Source: Virgisporangium aliadipatigenens (GTDB taxonomy: Bacteria; Actinomycetota; Actinomycetes; Mycobacteriales; Micromonosporaceae). From it: a stretch of 64,000 nt of DNA. The stretch spans positions 110,703-174,702 of the forward strand of contig NZ_BOPF01000023.1 in the NCBI RefSeq assembly GCF_016863615.1, written 5' to 3'. How positions within the stretch are numbered: position 1 is the stretch's first letter; every line of letters starts with the position of its first letter. Positions 19,814-27,896 of this stretch are shown piece by piece. The notes beneath the pieces are model-generated. The model had not been told where the DNA came from, ran no database searches, and saw only the letters and a list, made by a program, of their open reading frames with translations. The translations under genes and the position numbers were made by a program.

Positions 19814-20713
19814 ATGACGGCGACGCGCACCCTGGGCGGCCGCTACCGGCTCGACGAGGTGATCGGGACCGGTGGCATGGCCAGTGTCTGGCGTGCCTAC
19901 GACACGGTCCTCGAACGCGAGGTCGCCGTGAAGCTGCTCACCGCCGAGCACTCCGCCGACCCGGTCGCCTACCGACGGGCGCACAACGAGGCCCGGTACA
20001 ACGCCCGGCTGGCGCACCCCAACGTGGCGGCCGTGTACGACTTCGGCACGTCGCGTCGCGCCGGCCAGGGCGCCGCCTACCTGGTGATGGAACTGGTCGA
20101 GGGCCCGCTGCTCAGCGACTACCTGCAGCGCGGGCCGCTGGACTGGGGGTTCGCCGCGCGGGTCTGCGCCGAGGTCGCCGCCGGGCTGGCGGCGGCGCAC
20201 ACCCGGGGCATCGTGCACCGGGACATCAAGCCGGCCAACGTCGTGCTCACCCGGGCCGGCGCCAAGCTGCTCGACTTCGGCATCGCCACCACCGCGGGGG
20301 AACCGGACCACACGCCCGAGGGCGAGATCCTCGGCACGGTCGCCTACATGGCGCCGGAACGGCTGGACGGCATGCCGACCGCGCCGTCCCTCGACATCTA
20401 CGCGCTCGGCGTGGTGCTCTACCGCTGCCTCACCGGCTTGCTGCCGTGGCCGGCGGACTCGAACGACGACCTGATCGACTCGCACCTGCACCGGCCGCCC
20501 GCGCCGCTGCCCGACATCGACGGGGTGGCGCCGGAGGTGGTCGACATCTGCCTGGCGAGCCTGCGCAAGGATCCCGCGCAGCGGCCGACGAGCGTGGCGT
20601 TCGCGCTGCTGCTGGCGGCCGCCGCGGACGCGCAGGTGTACATCCCGCCGGTGGTCGCCCCGCCGGCGGCCCGCGCGGCGGTCGAGGACCTGCCTCAGGT
20701 GCGCACCGCGTGA
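19814..20713 (+). CDS. Soluble Ser/Thr protein kinase
   Basis: 299 residues, essentially only a Hanks-type kinase domain: glycine loop GTGGMASVW (~18-26), VAVKLL lysine (~40), HRDIKPANVVL (~135), DFG (~154), GTVAYMAPERL and DIYALGVVLY. There is no transmembrane helix and no PASTA or other sensor after residue ~280, unlike PknB, so it must act in the cytoplasm and take its signal from partners. The activation segment has potential phospho-acceptor Thr residues (EPDHTPEGEILGT). Its 3' end overlaps the convergent acyltransferase gene by 19 bp. Confidence 0.93.
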   Translation: MTATRTLGGRYRLDEVIGTGGMASVWRAYDTVLEREVAVKLLTAEHSADPVAYRRAHNEARYNARLAHPNVAAVYDFGTSRRAGQGAAYLVMELVEGPLLSDYLQRGPLDWGFAARVCAEVAAGLAAAHTRGIVHRDIKPANVVLTRAGAKLLDFGIATTAGEPDHTPEGEILGTVAYMAPERLDGMPTAPSLDIYALGVVLYRCLTGLLPWPADSNDDLIDSHLHRPPAPLPDIDGVAPEVVDICLASLRKDPAQRPTSVAFALLLAAAADAQVYIPPVVAPPAARAAVEDLPQVRTA

Positions 20714-21795
20714 CGACCGGCCGTGCGCGGCGGGCCGACGGGTAGCAGCGCCGGCCGCCGCCGCGCGGCGACGTCCTCCACCCAGCCGAAGACCAGGACC
20801 GCCAAGGCGATCAGGGCCACGGCCACCCCGAGGTAGCCGAGATCCCCCAGGTTCCACGCGCCGATCAGGTCTCCCAGGGGGAACGCCAGCGCGATCGCCA
20901 CGTTGTGCCAGAGATAGATCGTGACGGCGCGGGAGTTCAGGAGGGTGACGGTGCCGTCCAGCGGGCGGTTGCGCGCCAGCCAGCCCATGGACGGCGCCAC
21001 CCGCAACGCCACCAGCACGAACCCGAGCGAGTAGAGCCCCTGCGCGAGCGGGATCTCGTTGAGGTTGGCGCCCTCGTCGGTCTCGTGCGTGAGCGCCCAC
21101 GCCGCACCCGCCGCCAGCAGGGCCGGCACCAGGAACGCCAGCAGCACTCCGTTGAGCCGGCGCAGCTGTCCGGTGCGATGGGCGAAGCCGGCCACCCAGC
21201 ACGCCCCGAACGTCGCCATGTTGACCACGACGTCACCGGCCAACCCGCCCACCTCGAACGGCCCCACCTGGGTGGCGGCCAGCACCACCAGCGGCACCAG
21301 GAGCGTCGCGAGCGGCCGGCGCCGGTACGCCCACCAGGCCACCGGCGACAGCAGCACGAACCAGAGATAGGTGACGAGGTACCAGAGCACCGTGGTCGCC
21401 GGTTCCACCCACTCGGTCCCGAACGGCTCAGCGAGGGGAACGAGCCAGAATGCCAGTTCGACCGAGAGCTCCTGATCGTGCCACCACATCAGGGGGATCA
21501 GGACGGCGCCCATCACCCACAACGCCGGGAGCAGGCGGCGGACCCGGCTGCGCACGGCACGGCCCGGTGCCCGCATCACCGAGGCGGCCATCAGCGACCC
21601 CCCGAGCCCGAACATCACGCCCATCGCCGGGAAGACGAAGCTCAGCCAGGCGAACGTGAACATGTGGAAGACGATCACGCGGAGGATCGCGATCGCGCGC
21701 AGGAGGTCCAGATAACGATCGCGGCCATTGGCATGGGTCAGGGTTTCTGAGGTTCGCGACTGCGGTGCTCGCAAGCTGCGCTCCTTGCTGCTCAC
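20695..21795 (-). CDS. Acyltransferase 3 family membrane protein
   Basis: 366 residues with about ten hydrophobic helices. RDRYLDLLRAIAILRVIVFHM at the start carries the family's early Arg and the catalytic-type His, and WYLVTYLWFVLLSP is another family block. Acyltransferase-3 proteins move acyl groups onto exopolysaccharides, wall polymers or antibiotics from the cytoplasm side. Substrate unknown. A Lys/Ser-rich start (MSSKERSLRAPQSRT) precedes the first helix. Overlaps the kinase gene tail-to-tail by 19 bp and is divergent from the phosphatase gene. Confidence 0.87.
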   Translation of the reverse strand: MSSKERSLRAPQSRTSETLTHANGRDRYLDLLRAIAILRVIVFHMFTFAWLSFVFPAMGVMFGLGGSLMAASVMRAPGRAVRSRVRRLLPALWVMGAVLIPLMWWHDQELSVELAFWLVPLAEPFGTEWVEPATTVLWYLVTYLWFVLLSPVAWWAYRRRPLATLLVPLVVLAATQVGPFEVGGLAGDVVVNMATFGACWVAGFAHRTGQLRRLNGVLLAFLVPALLAAGAAWALTHETDEGANLNEIPLAQGLYSLGFVLVALRVAPSMGWLARNRPLDGTVTLLNSRAVTIYLWHNVAIALAFPLGDLIGAWNLGDLGYLGVAVALIALAVLVFGWVEDVAARRRPALLPVGPPRTAGRHAVRT

Positions 21796-21842
21796 GCAAG
21801 GATGGTGTCGCCGGTCGGCCGCGGGCCGGGCAGGATTGAGCG

Positions 21843-22304
21843 ATGACTACCGGAGCCGGTGACCGCGAACGGGTGAACGCCTTGTGGGACGCGGACGCGC
21901 CCGGCATCCTGCGCCTCCCCTCGGGGCGGCTGGTCCGGGGCCGCGGGCTGCGCCACCCGTTGCCGGACGGTGTCGCGCCCACGCTCGGCATCTATCTGCT
22001 CGGCAAGCCTCCGCCGGCGGTGGAGTGGGAGAGCCGCTGGGTGCGCTGGCCGGACTTCCGCCTGCCGTCGAGCCCCGAGGTGCTGCGGGAGGCGCTGGGC
22101 GAGGCGCTGGCGGCGGCGCCGCACGGGCGGGTGGAGTTCGCGTGCCTCGGCGGGAAGGGGCGCACCGGGACGGCGCTGGCCTGTCTGGCCGTGCTGGACG
22201 GCGTGCCGGCGGCGGAGGCGGTGGCGTTCGTGCGCACCGCGTACGACCGGCACGCCGTGGAGACCCCGTGGCAGAAGCGCTTCGTCGCCCGCTTCGCTGA
22301 CTAG
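21843..22304 (+). CDS. Small protein-tyrosine-phosphatase-like protein
   Basis: 153 residues. The phosphatase loop CLGGKGRTGT (C-x5-R, Cys ~101, Arg ~107) is intact, preceded by VEFAC as in dual-specificity phosphatases. WPDFRLPSSPE near residue 70 has the position of the general-acid loop, with its Asp. Cytoplasmic, no signal peptide. With a Ser/Thr kinase one gene away a regulatory pairing is tempting, but the fold points to Tyr or dual specificity and nothing else links them. Confidence 0.8.
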   Translation: MTTGAGDRERVNALWDADAPGILRLPSGRLVRGRGLRHPLPDGVAPTLGIYLLGKPPPAVEWESRWVRWPDFRLPSSPEVLREALGEALAAAPHGRVEFACLGGKGRTGTALACLAVLDGVPAAEAVAFVRTAYDRHAVETPWQKRFVARFAD

Positions 22305-22349
22305 CTTTCCTGTTTCGCTTTCCGCGGGCGCCGTGCGAAGGTCGTTCGC

Positions 22350-23168
22350 GTGGCCGGCCCGTCGCGCAAGCGGATCCTCGTGTTCGCGGGGATGGTCGCG
22401 GCGGTGCTGCTCGTCGGGGCGACCGTGGCGGTGGCGTCGTTTCGCGACGACGGCCGGCCGTCCACCGCCGGACCCGCCTCGCCCGGCCCGCCGTCCGCGC
22501 CGGTGACGCCGAGCCGGGACCCGCTGCCGTCGCCGGCCGCTTCGCCGAGCGCCTCGCCGCCGGCATCCGCGACGACGCCCGCGCCCGCACCGCCGGCCGC
22601 CGACGGCGCCTGCCGCACGGCGAAGCTCTTCGGGGCGCGCGGCACCGGCGAGGCACCCGGCACCGGAGGCCTGATCTCGACGGTCGCCTTCGACGTGCAC
22701 ACGACGATCGACGTGCCCCTCACGATCGCCGGCGTCGACTATCCCGCGTCCGCCGACATCACCGGCAGCGTGGCGAAGGGCGTCGCCGAGGTGAAGCGGC
22801 TCGTCGCCGCCGAGCCGGCCGGCAGCTGCCTGATCCTCATGGGCTACTCGCAGGGCGCCATCGTCATCGGCGACGCGCTCGCCGCCCTCGGGACGGCCGA
22901 CGCCGCGAAGGTCCGTGCTGTCGTGCTGTTCGGGGATCCGCGCTTCCGGGGGAGCGAGCCGTACAACGCGGGCACCTACGCCAAGGGCACGAACGGCGTC
23001 TTCCCCCGCCCGGCCGGCCAGCTCTCCCGGTTCAACGGCCGGATCCGCAGTTACTGCAACGGCGCCGACAACGTCTGCCAGTCGCCCGTGGGATCCGCCG
23101 GCGGCATCCACACGAACTACCACGACTCGACCGCGCCGGCGGCCGCGTTCGCGGTGGGCAAGATATAG
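22350..23168 (+). CDS. Secreted/anchored cutinase-family esterase
   Basis: 272 residues from GTG 22350. A membrane helix (~8-30) is followed by a long Pro/Ser/Ala-rich linker (~35-85) and a cutinase domain. The nucleophile Ser is in LMGYSQGAIVIGDAL (~167); the catalytic Asp in CNGADNVCQ and His in GGIHTNYH follow in the usual order, with paired cysteines (ACRTAK, SYCNG, NVC). FGARGTGEAPGTGG forms the oxyanion region. It should hydrolyse extracellular esters such as cutin or lipids. A second cutinase lies 9 kb away. Confidence 0.92.
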   Translation: MAGPSRKRILVFAGMVAAVLLVGATVAVASFRDDGRPSTAGPASPGPPSAPVTPSRDPLPSPAASPSASPPASATTPAPAPPAADGACRTAKLFGARGTGEAPGTGGLISTVAFDVHTTIDVPLTIAGVDYPASADITGSVAKGVAEVKRLVAAEPAGSCLILMGYSQGAIVIGDALAALGTADAAKVRAVVLFGDPRFRGSEPYNAGTYAKGTNGVFPRPAGQLSRFNGRIRSYCNGADNVCQSPVGSAGGIHTNYHDSTAPAAAFAVGKI

Positions 23169-23178
23169 CGTGGGGATC

Positions 23179-23841
23179 ATGAGTGGCACGCCCGGCCTCG
23201 ACCGTCCCGACGCCCGCGGCCGCACCGGCCTCGACCGGGTGGGTCGCGACCTCACCGGCAACCCGAACGTGCGCGTCCGCGACGTCGAACTGATCGCCAG
23301 CGCGTGGCACGTGCTGCGGCGCACGACGTTCGACTACCGGCATGCGGACGGGCACTGGAGCACGGAGCAGCGGGAGACCTACGACCGGGGCAACGGCGCC
23401 ACGATCCTGCTCTACGACACCGAACGCGGCACCGTCCTGCTGGGTCGCCAGTTCCGGTACCCGGTCTACGTCAACGGCCACCCCGACGGCATGCTCGTGG
23501 AGGCGGCGGCCGGCCTGCTCGACGAGGACGCACCGGAGGTCGCCATCCGGCGCGAGGCCGAGGAGGAACTGGGCGTCACGGTGGGCGAGCTGGAGCACGT
23601 GTTCGACGTGTACATGAGCCCCGGCTCGGTGACCGAACGCCTGCACTTCTACGCCGCTCCCTACACGCCCGCGGCGCGCACGTCGGACGGCGGCGGCCTG
23701 ACGGAGGACGGCGAGGACATCACGGTCCTCGAACTGAACTTCCCCGACGCGCTGAAGATGATCGAGACGGGCGAGATTGCCGACGCGAAGACCATCATGC
23801 TGCTGCAGTGGGCGGCGCTAAACGGCCCGTTCGCGCGCTGA
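23179..23841 (+). CDS. nudK: NudK-type Nudix hydrolase
   Basis: 220 residues from ATG 23179. After ~25 extra N-terminal residues the protein follows E. coli NudK closely: ETYDRGNGATILLYDTERG, RQFRYPVYVNGHPDGMLVEA, then the Nudix helix around REAEEELGV, and VYMSPGSVTERLHFY, GEDITVLEL and MIETGEIADAKTIMLLQW. NudK hydrolyses GDP-mannose and related nucleotide sugars; that activity is the likeliest here. The stop lies 18 bp before an inverted-repeat element, and the coding end overlaps the convergent DUF916 gene by 24 bp. Confidence 0.9.
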   Translation: MSGTPGLDRPDARGRTGLDRVGRDLTGNPNVRVRDVELIASAWHVLRRTTFDYRHADGHWSTEQRETYDRGNGATILLYDTERGTVLLGRQFRYPVYVNGHPDGMLVEAAAGLLDEDAPEVAIRREAEEELGVTVGELEHVFDVYMSPGSVTERLHFYAAPYTPAARTSDGGGLTEDGEDITVLELNFPDALKMIETGEIADAKTIMLLQWAALNGPFAR

Positions 23842-24819
23842 GCCGGCGGGGTTCTTCGGCGATCTTGCACTTGTGGCGCCCGACTTGCGCCGCTTCCCAC
23901 CGATAAGCCACCACCACAACTGCAAGATCGACGAGCGCCACCCCCACGCGAGCAGCAACACGGCAACACCGAGGACCGTCCACGGCACCGCCCAGAGCGA
24001 GGTCTTGGAGGTCGTGACCGGTACGTCGCGGGCAACAACGGTCGCCGCGGCCGTCACGTACCCGGCCGGGGCGATCCCGCGCACCGTCTCGGTGACCGTG
24101 ATGCGCGCGCCCGGAAGGAGTTCGGGGACGGCGATGTCGCGGGTCGCGCCGAGCCCCACCCCGAACGGCCCGGTCAGCCGCACCCGCGCCACCCCGGAAA
24201 GCCGCAGGTTGCCGGTGTTGCGCAGGTCGTAGGTGACCGTCATGGTGCCGCCGGAGAACGGGTGCGGCGGGTTGTCGTAGGAGACCCGCATCCCTTCGAC
24301 CTTCAGCGCGGGGCGCGGATCCCCCGCGACGCGTAGGTAGACCCGGGCGGCGATGCGCCGGTCGACGTTCACCCGCTGGCCGTCGCCACCGGTCCGGGTG
24401 GTCACCAGGGAGGCGAGCACCCCGCCCGCGTGGTCGCCCGGAGCGGCGTTCGTCGGCACGGTCAGCCGGAACGGGATGTCGAGCGAGGCGCCGCCCTCGA
24501 CGGTGTAGGCCCGCTGCCCGAACGCGATCCACGCGCCCACGTCGGTCGGCCTGCGCGAGGCGGGCAGCAGGTCGAACGCCCCGTCGACCGTGGTGTACGC
24601 GTCGGTGGCGTACACGGTGAAGGTCTGCGCGGAAGAAGAGCGGTTGCTGACCCGCACGACGTCGTCCACGACCTGCCCCGGGACCAGGTCGTAGACGAAG
24701 TGGCTGCGGCCGGCGGTGCCGCCCGCGGGCTGCACCGCCCAACCGGTGTCATCGGCGAGGGCCGGCGAGGCCGGAAACAGCAGTACCAGGAGGAGTAATA
24801 CGGCTGAGCCGGCCCTCAT
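23818..24819 (-). CDS. DUF916 / WxL-interacting-protein-like anchored protein
   Basis: 333 residues from ATG 24819 (a TTG lies 9 bp upstream, but AAGGGG spacing favours the ATG). Signal peptide (~3-25, VLLLLVLLFPASPALA), then a DUF916-type peptidoglycan-binding domain (~30-160; FVYDLVPGQVVDDVVRVSNRSS, and PAAPGDHAGGVLASLV-like text read as APGDHAGGVLASL), a second beta-domain, and a C-terminal helix (~263-290) with basic tail. DUF916 proteins hold WxL-domain proteins to the wall, and the gene upstream ends in a WxL-like domain. Residues ~297-320 are encoded by repeat copy A, so the C-terminus appears to have been altered by it. Confidence 0.85.
   Translation of the reverse strand: MRAGSAVLLLLVLLFPASPALADDTGWAVQPAGGTAGRSHFVYDLVPGQVVDDVVRVSNRSSSAQTFTVYATDAYTTVDGAFDLLPASRRPTDVGAWIAFGQRAYTVEGGASLDIPFRLTVPTNAAPGDHAGGVLASLVTTRTGGDGQRVNVDRRIAARVYLRVAGDPRPALKVEGMRVSYDNPPHPFSGGTMTVTYDLRNTGNLRLSGVARVRLTGPFGVGLGATRDIAVPELLPGARITVTETVRGIAPAGYVTAAATVVARDVPVTTSKTSLWAVPWTVLGVAVLLLAWGWRSSILQLWWWLIGGKRRKSGATSARSPKNPAGSARERAV
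23860..23930. repeat. 71-bp dispersed inverted-repeat element, copy A
   Basis: Arms CGATCTTGCACTTGTGG (from 23860) and CCACAACTGCAAGATCG (to 23930) pair with one mismatch around a ~37-nt centre. A second element of the same length, arms and edge sequence lies at 55048-55118 in the opposite orientation. This copy is inside the 3' end of the DUF916 gene and follows nudK. Confidence 0.85.
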
Positions 24820-24835
24820 TCGAGACAACCCCTTA

Positions 24836-25900
24836 CTAGGACAGCGTGAGCGTCAGCGTCGCGGTGTAGGCACCGGGCGCCGCCGTCGCCGGGATGGCGA
24901 GCGACAGCTCTCCCCCGCAGGTGAAGACGCCCGCGCTCGCGCCGGCCGCCGCCTTGCAGAGCGTGCGTCCGGTGTTCAGGCCGGTGGCCGTGGCGCCCGG
25001 GGTGACGGCCGCGGAGCCGTTCGCGGCGGTGGCGGTGGGCGTCCAGCCGAGGTTTGCCGCCCCGATGGTGCCGGCGCTGCCGGTGAAGTCCTCGACCTGG
25101 CCGACGAGGTTCCAGCCGGCGTTCGTGCCGCGCAGGTCGCTGACGGTGCTCGGGTTGAGGGCGCCGGCGGCGGTGCCGCCGATGGAGCCGCCGGCTAGCG
25201 TGACGGTGCCGCCGGTCGAGGAGAGGCTCAGCGGCCCGTTCGGGATCTCGACGGCGAGTTCCTGCTGGGCCGTGCCGCCGCCGGGCGTGCCGGGGTCGGT
25301 GCCGCCGGCGAGCGTCACCGCGCTGCTGACCGCGTCGAGCGCCGTTCCCGCGCTGTAGAAGCCGTTGAAGGCGCTGGCGCCGGCCTCGGTCAGGGTCGCG
25401 GACAGGGCCGTGAAGGTGACGGTGGAACCGTCCACTGTGGGCGTTCCGGCGCCGATGGTCGCGATGTCGGACTGGACGACCGAGACGGGCGGGACACCGC
25501 CGCCGGTGGTCTCCAGGACGACGTCGCCCTTGAGCACGCGGGTCGCGCCGTTGAGCACGAGGCTCGGGTTCGACAGCGTGATCTTGAAGAAGTGCGCCGG
25601 GTGGGAGAAGACCACCGTGCCGCCGTAGGTGATCGACGTGGCGCCGTTGTCGGCGTCGTAGCTGCCGCCGGTGACGGGGAACCGGAAGGTGCCGTTGCTG
25701 TTGATGGTCGCACCACCCGAGGCGGCGATCGGTGGCGTGCCGTTGCCGCTGTTGACGTATGCGCGGAACGAGGCCTTGAAGCCCCAGTCCAGGTATCCAC
25801 TGTCCACTGTGGCCGGTGCCGCGACGGCGGGTGTACCGACCGCCAGCAGCGCGACCGTGGCCGCGCCCGTCACCAGAGCACGTAGTCTGGTCTGCGTCAT
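24836..25900 (-). CDS. Secreted HtaA heme-binding domain fused to WxL-like domain
   Basis: 354 residues. Signal peptide ~1-28. Residues ~32-190 are an HtaA domain: SGYLDWGFKASFRAYVNSGNG, with Tyr 48 at the heme-ligand position, TYGGTVVFSHPAHFFKITLSNP with His 100/103, and VLKGDVV. Residues ~215-354 resemble a WxL surface domain (ELAVEIPNGPLSL, DLRGTNAGWNLVGQVEDF, ending GAYTATLTLTLS) with two Cys. HtaA proteins take heme from hemoproteins at the corynebacterial surface and pass it to HmuT. The gene faces hmuTU across iron boxes and is followed 16 bp later by its probable DUF916 partner. Confidence 0.88.
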   Translation of the reverse strand: MTQTRLRALVTGAATVALLAVGTPAVAAPATVDSGYLDWGFKASFRAYVNSGNGTPPIAASGGATINSNGTFRFPVTGGSYDADNGATSITYGGTVVFSHPAHFFKITLSNPSLVLNGATRVLKGDVVLETTGGGVPPVSVVQSDIATIGAGTPTVDGSTVTFTALSATLTEAGASAFNGFYSAGTALDAVSSAVTLAGGTDPGTPGGGTAQQELAVEIPNGPLSLSSTGGTVTLAGGSIGGTAAGALNPSTVSDLRGTNAGWNLVGQVEDFTGSAGTIGAANLGWTPTATAANGSAAVTPGATATGLNTGRTLCKAAAGASAGVFTCGGELSLAIPATAAPGAYTATLTLTLS

Positions 25901-26008
25901 CCCTTACCTCTTTCGGAAGCGGGTGGCAGGGTGTGTCGCCGCACGGGCGCCGGCTGTCCAGGCCTATCGGGCGCCCCGCGGCGACACGCCCGCTCTCGTT
26001 GTGCGGGC

Positions 26009-26027
26009 TTAGGTTAGCCTTACCTGA
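26009..26027. promoter_or_regulatory. Iron box (IdeR/DmdR1-type operator)
   Basis: TTAGGTTAGCCTTACCTGA differs at only two positions from the DtxR/IdeR consensus dyad (TTAGGTTAGSCTAACCTAA). It lies in the divergent region, 109 bp before the htaA-like start and 68 bp before the forward gene, and should repress one or both directions when iron is plentiful. Confidence 0.87.
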
Positions 26028-26077
26028 ACGAATCTCATAGAGCGGCGTAGACCACTTCCGCGCGAGCCGAAGCAAAG

Positions 26078-26093
26078 GTTAGGCTCGCCTAAC
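26078..26093. promoter_or_regulatory. Second iron-box-like dyad at the start codon
   Basis: GTTAGGCTCGCCTAAC is a 7-bp perfect dyad with a 2-nt centre, built from the same half-site words as the iron box, ending one base before the ATG at 26095. Spacing differs from the consensus, so binding is probable but not certain. No ribosome-binding site fits between it and the ATG, which suggests a leaderless transcript. Confidence 0.65.
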
Positions 26094-26094
26094 T

Positions 26095-26871
26095 ATGGCC
26101 AGATCGCTTGTGGTCGTCGCGCTGGCGGCGGCCTTCGTCGTGCTGCCCGCGACCGCCCGCGCCGACACGACCGGCACCGGCGGCGCCGGTCAACGCCTCA
26201 CCGTCTCGAAGACCGCGGGGCTCGCCGCCGGCGGCGAGACGGTCACCGTCGAGGGCTCCGGCTACGACGTCGAGAAGGGCATCTACGTGGCGTTCTGCGT
26301 GGACAACGGGGCGGGTCAGGTGCCCGGCCCGTGCGGCGGCGGCGCGGACACGTCCGGTTCCACCGGTGCCTCGCACTGGATCTCGTCCCACCCGCCCGCC
26401 TACGGCGAGGGACTCGCGCAGCCGTACGGGCCCGGCGGGACGTTCCGGGTGACGCTGCGGCTGACCGCCGCGCTCAACGCCGACACCGACTGCCGCACCG
26501 CCAAATGCGCCGTCGTCACGCGCGCCGACCACACCCGCACGAGCGACCGCTCGCAGGACGTCCGCGTGCCGGTCGGCTTCGGCACGGGCGGGGGCGCCGC
26601 CGTGCCGCCGGCCGCCACGACCCGACCCGGCGCGGCGCCCGCCGGCAGCACCCGGGCCGTCCCCGACGCCGGCGCCGCGCCCGCCTCCTCGGTCCCCGCG
26701 CCGGGCGCCGCGCTCCCCGCCCCCAGCATCGGCGACGCCCGGCCGCCGGACCTCAGTGTCACCCGGGTCAGCGTGAGCGAGTCCGCGTCGCGCTGGTGGA
26801 CCGGGATCGGGATCGCGATCCTGTTGCTACTCACCGCCGCGGTGCTGTCGCGGCGCCGGAGGCGTTCATGA
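26095..26871 (+). CDS. Secreted membrane-anchored protein of the heme locus
   Basis: 258 residues: signal peptide (~1-23, SLVVVALAAAFVVLPATARA), an extracytoplasmic beta-rich domain (~30-160), a Pro/Ala-rich stalk (~165-220), and a C-terminal anchor helix (~232-252) ending RRRRRS. The domain begins LTVSKTAGLAAGGETVTVEGSGYD, which resembles neocarzinostatin/Ig-like openings, and has four cysteines (AFCVDN, GPCGGG, DCRTAKCAV). Context (iron box, ATGA overlap with hmuT) indicates a surface component of heme capture, functionally comparable to HtaB/HtaC, but it has no recognisable HtaA domain. Confidence 0.72.
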   Translation: MARSLVVVALAAAFVVLPATARADTTGTGGAGQRLTVSKTAGLAAGGETVTVEGSGYDVEKGIYVAFCVDNGAGQVPGPCGGGADTSGSTGASHWISSHPPAYGEGLAQPYGPGGTFRVTLRLTAALNADTDCRTAKCAVVTRADHTRTSDRSQDVRVPVGFGTGGGAAVPPAATTRPGAAPAGSTRAVPDAGAAPASSVPAPGAALPAPSIGDARPPDLSVTRVSVSESASRWWTGIGIAILLLLTAAVLSRRRRRS

Positions 26872-27896
26872 GATTCGGTCGAACGGCTTTGGGTACGGCC
26901 CTGCTCCTGTGTCTGTCCACAGTGGTCGGTTGTGCGGGCACCACCACCGACGCCGGCGGCACACCGGCCGCGCAAACGGGGTCGTGCGGCCCCGCGACCG
27001 CGAAGCTCGACCGGGCGGACGTCACCCCGCTGGACGAGAAGGCGACGCCCGCGCTGCCGGTGACCGTCGACTCGGCCGACGGCGAGAAGGTCACCGTCAC
27101 CGACGTGAGCCGCATCCTGCCGGTCAACCTCTACGGCTCCATCGCGGAGATCGTGTTCAGCCTCGGGCTCGGCGACCGCGTGGTCGGGCGCGACACGTCG
27201 ACGACGTTCCCGGCGGCGGCGAACCTGCCACTGGTGACGCCGGGCGGGCACGACCTGTCGGCCGAGGGCATCCTGCGGCTCAACCCGACCGTCGTCGTCA
27301 CGGACCGGAGCATCGGCCCGGCGGAGGTGCTGGCGCAGCTGCGGCGCTCCGGCATTCCGGTGGTGTTCGTGGACGACAAGCAGACGCTGCCCGCCATCTC
27401 GGGACACATCCGCGCGATCGCGGCAGCGCTCGGCGTTCAGGCGTCGGGCGAGAAACTGGTGCAGCGCGTCGAGGGCGAGATCGCCTCGGCGAAGTCCGGC
27501 GCGCCGAAGGCCGCCAAGAAGCCCCGCGTGGCGTTCCTGTACGTGCGCGGCACCGCCGGCGTCTTTCTGTTGGCGGGCAAGGACGCCGGCTCGGACGCGA
27601 TGATCGAGGCGATCGGCGCCGAGGACGCCGGAACGGCGATCGGCATCACCAAGTTCAAGCCGCTGACCAGTGAAGGGCTCATCAACGCCGCGCCGGACGT
27701 GCTGCTCGTGATGACCGAGGGGCTGCACTCCGTGGGCGGGGTCGACGGGTTGCTCAAGCTGCCCGGGGTGGCCCAGACGCCGGCCGGTGCCGCGCGCCGC
27801 GTGGTCGACATGGACGACGGGATCCTGTTGAGCTTCGGGGCCCGCACCGGGCAGGCCGTTCAGGCGTTGGCGCGCGCGGTGCACTCGTGCGGGTAG
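26868..27896 (+). CDS. hmuT: Heme ABC transporter substrate-binding lipoprotein
   Basis: 342 residues from ATG 26868, overlapping the previous stop (ATGA). A lipoprotein signal ends in the box VVGC (Cys 22). The mature part is a class-III periplasmic-binding fold: ILPVNLYGSIAEIVFSLGLGDRVVGRD, then TPGGHDLSAEGILRLNPT, whose His aligns by eye with the heme-ligand His of corynebacterial HmuT, and LLVMTEGL. With an HtaA protein next door heme is a better guess than siderophore or cobalamin. Works with HmuU and HmuV. Confidence 0.9.
   Translation: MRFGRTALGTALLLCLSTVVGCAGTTTDAGGTPAAQTGSCGPATAKLDRADVTPLDEKATPALPVTVDSADGEKVTVTDVSRILPVNLYGSIAEIVFSLGLGDRVVGRDTSTTFPAAANLPLVTPGGHDLSAEGILRLNPTVVVTDRSIGPAEVLAQLRRSGIPVVFVDDKQTLPAISGHIRAIAAALGVQASGEKLVQRVEGEIASAKSGAPKAAKKPRVAFLYVRGTAGVFLLAGKDAGSDAMIEAIGAEDAGTAIGITKFKPLTSEGLINAAPDVLLVMTEGLHSVGGVDGLLKLPGVAQTPAGAARRVVDMDDGILLSFGARTGQAVQALARAVHSCG

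Noticed and set aside
20068..22304. Kinase and tyrosine phosphatase as a dedicated signalling pair
   Set aside because: They are separated by a convergent acyltransferase gene, are not co-transcribed, and the kinase is Ser/Thr-type; proximity alone is not enough.
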